Shown: in pieces, positions 4,657-6,363 of the stretch | Numbering within the stretch: position 1 is the first letter of the stretch | Layout of the letters: each line of letters starts with the position of its first letter | Source: an uncultured Blautia sp. | GTDB taxonomy: Bacteria; Bacillota; Clostridia; Lachnospirales; Lachnospiraceae | DNA: 6,363 bases | Assembly: GCA_900551465.1 (NCBI GenBank) | Contig: URWL01000125.1 | Location: 1-6,363 of the forward strand | Reading direction: 5' to 3' | Position numbers and translations under genes: made by a program | The notes under the pieces: generated by a model | Databases searched by the model: none | What the model was told of the DNA's origin: nothing | Seen by the model: the letters and a program-made list of their open reading frames with translations, nothing else

Positions 4657-5907
4657 GTGGAAAAACAAATTATTCAAGTAGAAGATAAGGTACCTGTAAA
4701 GCTTTTGATCCCTTTAAGCATCCAGCATATGTTTGCCATGTTCGGAGCCTCTGTTCTGGTTCCCTTTATGTTTGGCATCAATCCTGCCATTGTGCTTCTT
4801 ATGAATGGTATCGGAACACTTCTGTTTATTCTTATTACAAAGGGAAAGGCGCCTGCCTATCTGGGATCCAGTTTTGCATTTCTGTCCCCGGGGCTTCTGG
4901 TTGCATCCAAATTCGGTTATGAATATGCGTTGGGCGGTTTTGTAGTACTTGGCATTGCCGGCATGGGCGTAGCTCTGATTATCCGCAAATGCGGAACAAA
5001 CTGGATTGATATTGTACTGCCTGCCGCAGCAATGGGACCTGTCGTTGCCCTGATCGGTCTGGAGCTTGCCGGAAGCGCAGCCAGCACTGCAGGACTTTTG
5101 GACGAAACAGTAGACATGAAAAATGTAATTGTCTTTCTGGTAACTCTCGGTGTAGCCGTATTCGGTCAGATCCTGTTCCGGGGATTTCTTTCTGTCATCC
5201 CTATTCTGATCGCTATCATCGCCGGATATGCTGCTGCAGGCTTCTGCGGTATTCTGGATTTTCAGGCGGTAAAAGAAGCTCCTTTCTTTGCCCTTCCCAA
5301 CTTTCAGACTCCGCGTTTTCATGTTGAAGCGATCCTTACCATACTTCCGGCACTGCTTCTGGTAACCTCCGAGCATATCGGACATCAGATCGTAACCGGA
5401 AAGATTGTAGGCAAGGACCTTCTGAAGGAACCCGGTCTGCACCGTTCCCTTTTTGCCGATTTCTTCTCCACTACTCTCTCCGGTCTGGTAGGCTCCGTCC
5501 CTACTACTACTTACGGAGAAAACATTGGAGTTATGGCAATGACAAAGGTTTACAGTGTACAGGTAATCGGAGGAGCCGCTGTTCTTTCAATCTGCTGTTC
5601 CTTTATGGGCAAGCTTGCTGCTCTGATCAATACCATTCCCGGACCTGTGATTGGGGGAATTTCTTTCTTATTATATGGTATGATCGGCACTTCCGGTCTG
5701 AGAATGCTGGTAGACAATCATGTTGACTATGGTAAATCCCGTAATCTTGCACTGACTTCTGTTGTATTTATTGTAGGTCTTTCCGGTATCGCACTGAATC
5801 TTGGAAATGTAAAGCTTACGGGCATGGTTCTGGCATGTGTGGTTGCTATGATCCTTAGCCTTGTATTTTATGTACTTGATAAACTTCATCTTACAAACGA
5901 TCAATAA
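4657..5907 (+). CDS. uraA: Uracil permease, NCS2 (nucleobase:cation symporter 2) family
   Basis: This 416-residue membrane protein imports uracil together with protons and resembles E. coli UraA closely over its whole length. Family signatures: IPLSIQHMFAMFGASVLVP (18-36), INPA (41-44), AYLGSSFAF (67-75, with the Phe73 region), SEHIGH (238-243) and TTTYGENIGVMA (283-294). Glu239, His243 and Glu288 correspond to the uracil-coordinating Glu241, His245 and Glu290 of UraA. Hydrophobic segments cover the chain as expected for the 14-helix 7+7 fold; the N-terminus and the short charged C-terminus are probably cytoplasmic. The start is GTG at 4657, with AGAGAGG (4644-4650) 6 bases upstream; no upstream in-frame alternative has a better site. 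It is the first gene after its own promoter. The next gene starts 23 bases after its stop with no terminator between. I see no PyrR attenuator or purine riboswitch. It could carry a related pyrimidine, but uracil is the best call. Confidence 0.94.
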   Translation: MEKQIIQVEDKVPVKLLIPLSIQHMFAMFGASVLVPFMFGINPAIVLLMNGIGTLLFILITKGKAPAYLGSSFAFLSPGLLVASKFGYEYALGGFVVLGIAGMGVALIIRKCGTNWIDIVLPAAAMGPVVALIGLELAGSAASTAGLLDETVDMKNVIVFLVTLGVAVFGQILFRGFLSVIPILIAIIAGYAAAGFCGILDFQAVKEAPFFALPNFQTPRFHVEAILTILPALLLVTSEHIGHQIVTGKIVGKDLLKEPGLHRSLFADFFSTTLSGLVGSVPTTTYGENIGVMAMTKVYSVQVIGGAAVLSICCSFMGKLAALINTIPGPVIGGISFLLYGMIGTSGLRMLVDNHVDYGKSRNLALTSVVFIVGLSGIALNLGNVKLTGMVLACVVAMILSLVFYVLDKLHLTNDQ

Positions 5908-5930
5908 AAAGTTTTTAAGGCGGTAATGTT

Positions 5931-6363
5931 ATGAGTTTCACTGCAAAAGTAAAGAAAAAATTAAAGAACGGCACCTGGTATCCTTTTTATAACACTTTTT
6001 ACAAAAAAATACCTGTTGATAAAAAGGAAATCCTGATCGTTTCCAGAAGCGGGCTTGCCCTGGAAAGTAATATCCTGGCTATTTTAAAAGAGCTTTCTTC
6101 CCCGGAATATCAGGGATTCCGTAAAATACTGGCAGTACAAAAGGATAAAAAAGAACAGATCAAAAAGAAGCTGGAACGATACGGTATCAAGATAGATGGT
6201 TTTGTCCATACCTCAATGCCATCTTATTATCATCATCTGGCAAAAGCCGGCTGGCTGATCAATGATACTACCTTTCCGGGACGCTATATAAAAAAAGAGG
6301 GACAGACCATACTAAACGTATGGCATGGAACACCTCTGAAAAGAATGGCTCAGGATAACGAAG
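5931..6363 (+). CDS. CDP-glycerol glycerophosphotransferase-like protein, N-terminal part (cut by window end)
   Basis: The first 144 residues of a gene that runs off the window. The family (TagB/TagF type) transfers glycerol phosphate, or a related polyol phosphate, from the CDP-activated donor onto a growing teichoic acid or similar wall polymer at the inner face of the membrane. The diagnostic stretch is WLINDTTFPGRYIKKEGQT (108-126) followed by LNVWHGTPLKR (128-138); the WHGTPLK motif contains the conserved catalytic-site His of TagF-type enzymes. The N-terminus is basic (KVKKKLK, 6-12) and amphipathic, which fits peripheral membrane attachment. ATG 5931 has AAGGCGG (5917-5923) 7 bases upstream. 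It probably shares the uraA transcript. Without the C-terminal part I cannot say whether it is a primase (TagB), a polymerase (TagF) or part of a larger glycosyltransferase fusion. Confidence 0.85.
   Translation, partial: MSFTAKVKKKLKNGTWYPFYNTFYKKIPVDKKEILIVSRSGLALESNILAILKELSSPEYQGFRKILAVQKDKKEQIKKKLERYGIKIDGFVHTSMPSYYHHLAKAGWLINDTTFPGRYIKKEGQTILNVWHGTPLKRMAQDNE

Overview
The window looks like chromosomal DNA from a spore-forming Clostridia-type Firmicute, most likely in or near the Lachnospiraceae. This is inferred from strong AGGAGG-type ribosome binding sites, moderate GC with very AT-rich intergenic DNA, a forespore-type (sigma-G) promoter, an rdgB/ysnB-type gene pair as in Bacillus, tRNA genes that do not encode CCA, and a teichoic-acid-type glycerophosphotransferase. 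I see no phage, insertion sequence, CRISPR array or rRNA. Most of the window is conserved housekeeping material.

Left part (1-920). Positions 1-100 are very AT-rich and I can support no gene there. A good match to a sigma-G promoter (101-130) precedes a 61-residue Asn/Lys-rich protein (212-397), which ends in an intrinsic terminator (453-484). A single-domain rhodanese (552-863) follows. After it comes a long imperfect hairpin (880-918) that lacks a T-tract.

Central operon (949-3702, + strand). Four genes are joined by three identical 4-base ATGA overlaps: a YfcE phosphodiesterase, a THUMP-domain RNA methyltransferase of the RlmL/YpsC family, the ITP/XTP pyrophosphatase RdgB, and a second YfcE/MJ0936-type phosphodiesterase similar to YsnB. 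The set covers nucleotide-pool cleaning, rRNA modification and small phosphodiester hydrolysis, and its products should be made in coupled amounts. It ends in a perfect 18-bp hairpin (3706-3748) that also serves the convergent tRNA cluster.

tRNA cluster (3746-4425, - strand). In transcription order it reads Pro(TGG), Gly(TCC), Arg(TCT), His(GTG), Gln(TTG), Lys(TTT), then an internal terminator, then Leu(TAG). None of the seven encodes CCA. The cluster is driven by a near-consensus sigma-A promoter (4468-4496) with phased A-tracts directly upstream.

Right part (4426-6363). The 231-base divergent intergenic region holds the tRNA promoter and, facing the other way, an extended -10 promoter (4584-4613) with a 14-bp palindrome just past its predicted start point. 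The latter drives a UraA-type uracil permease (4657-5907, GTG start). After 23 bases comes the start of a CDP-glycerol glycerophosphotransferase-like gene, cut off by the window edge.

The least explained element is the small KN[ST][ST]-repeat protein behind the sigma-G-like promoter, a candidate small spore protein. I found no clear evidence of a wholly new multi-gene system.
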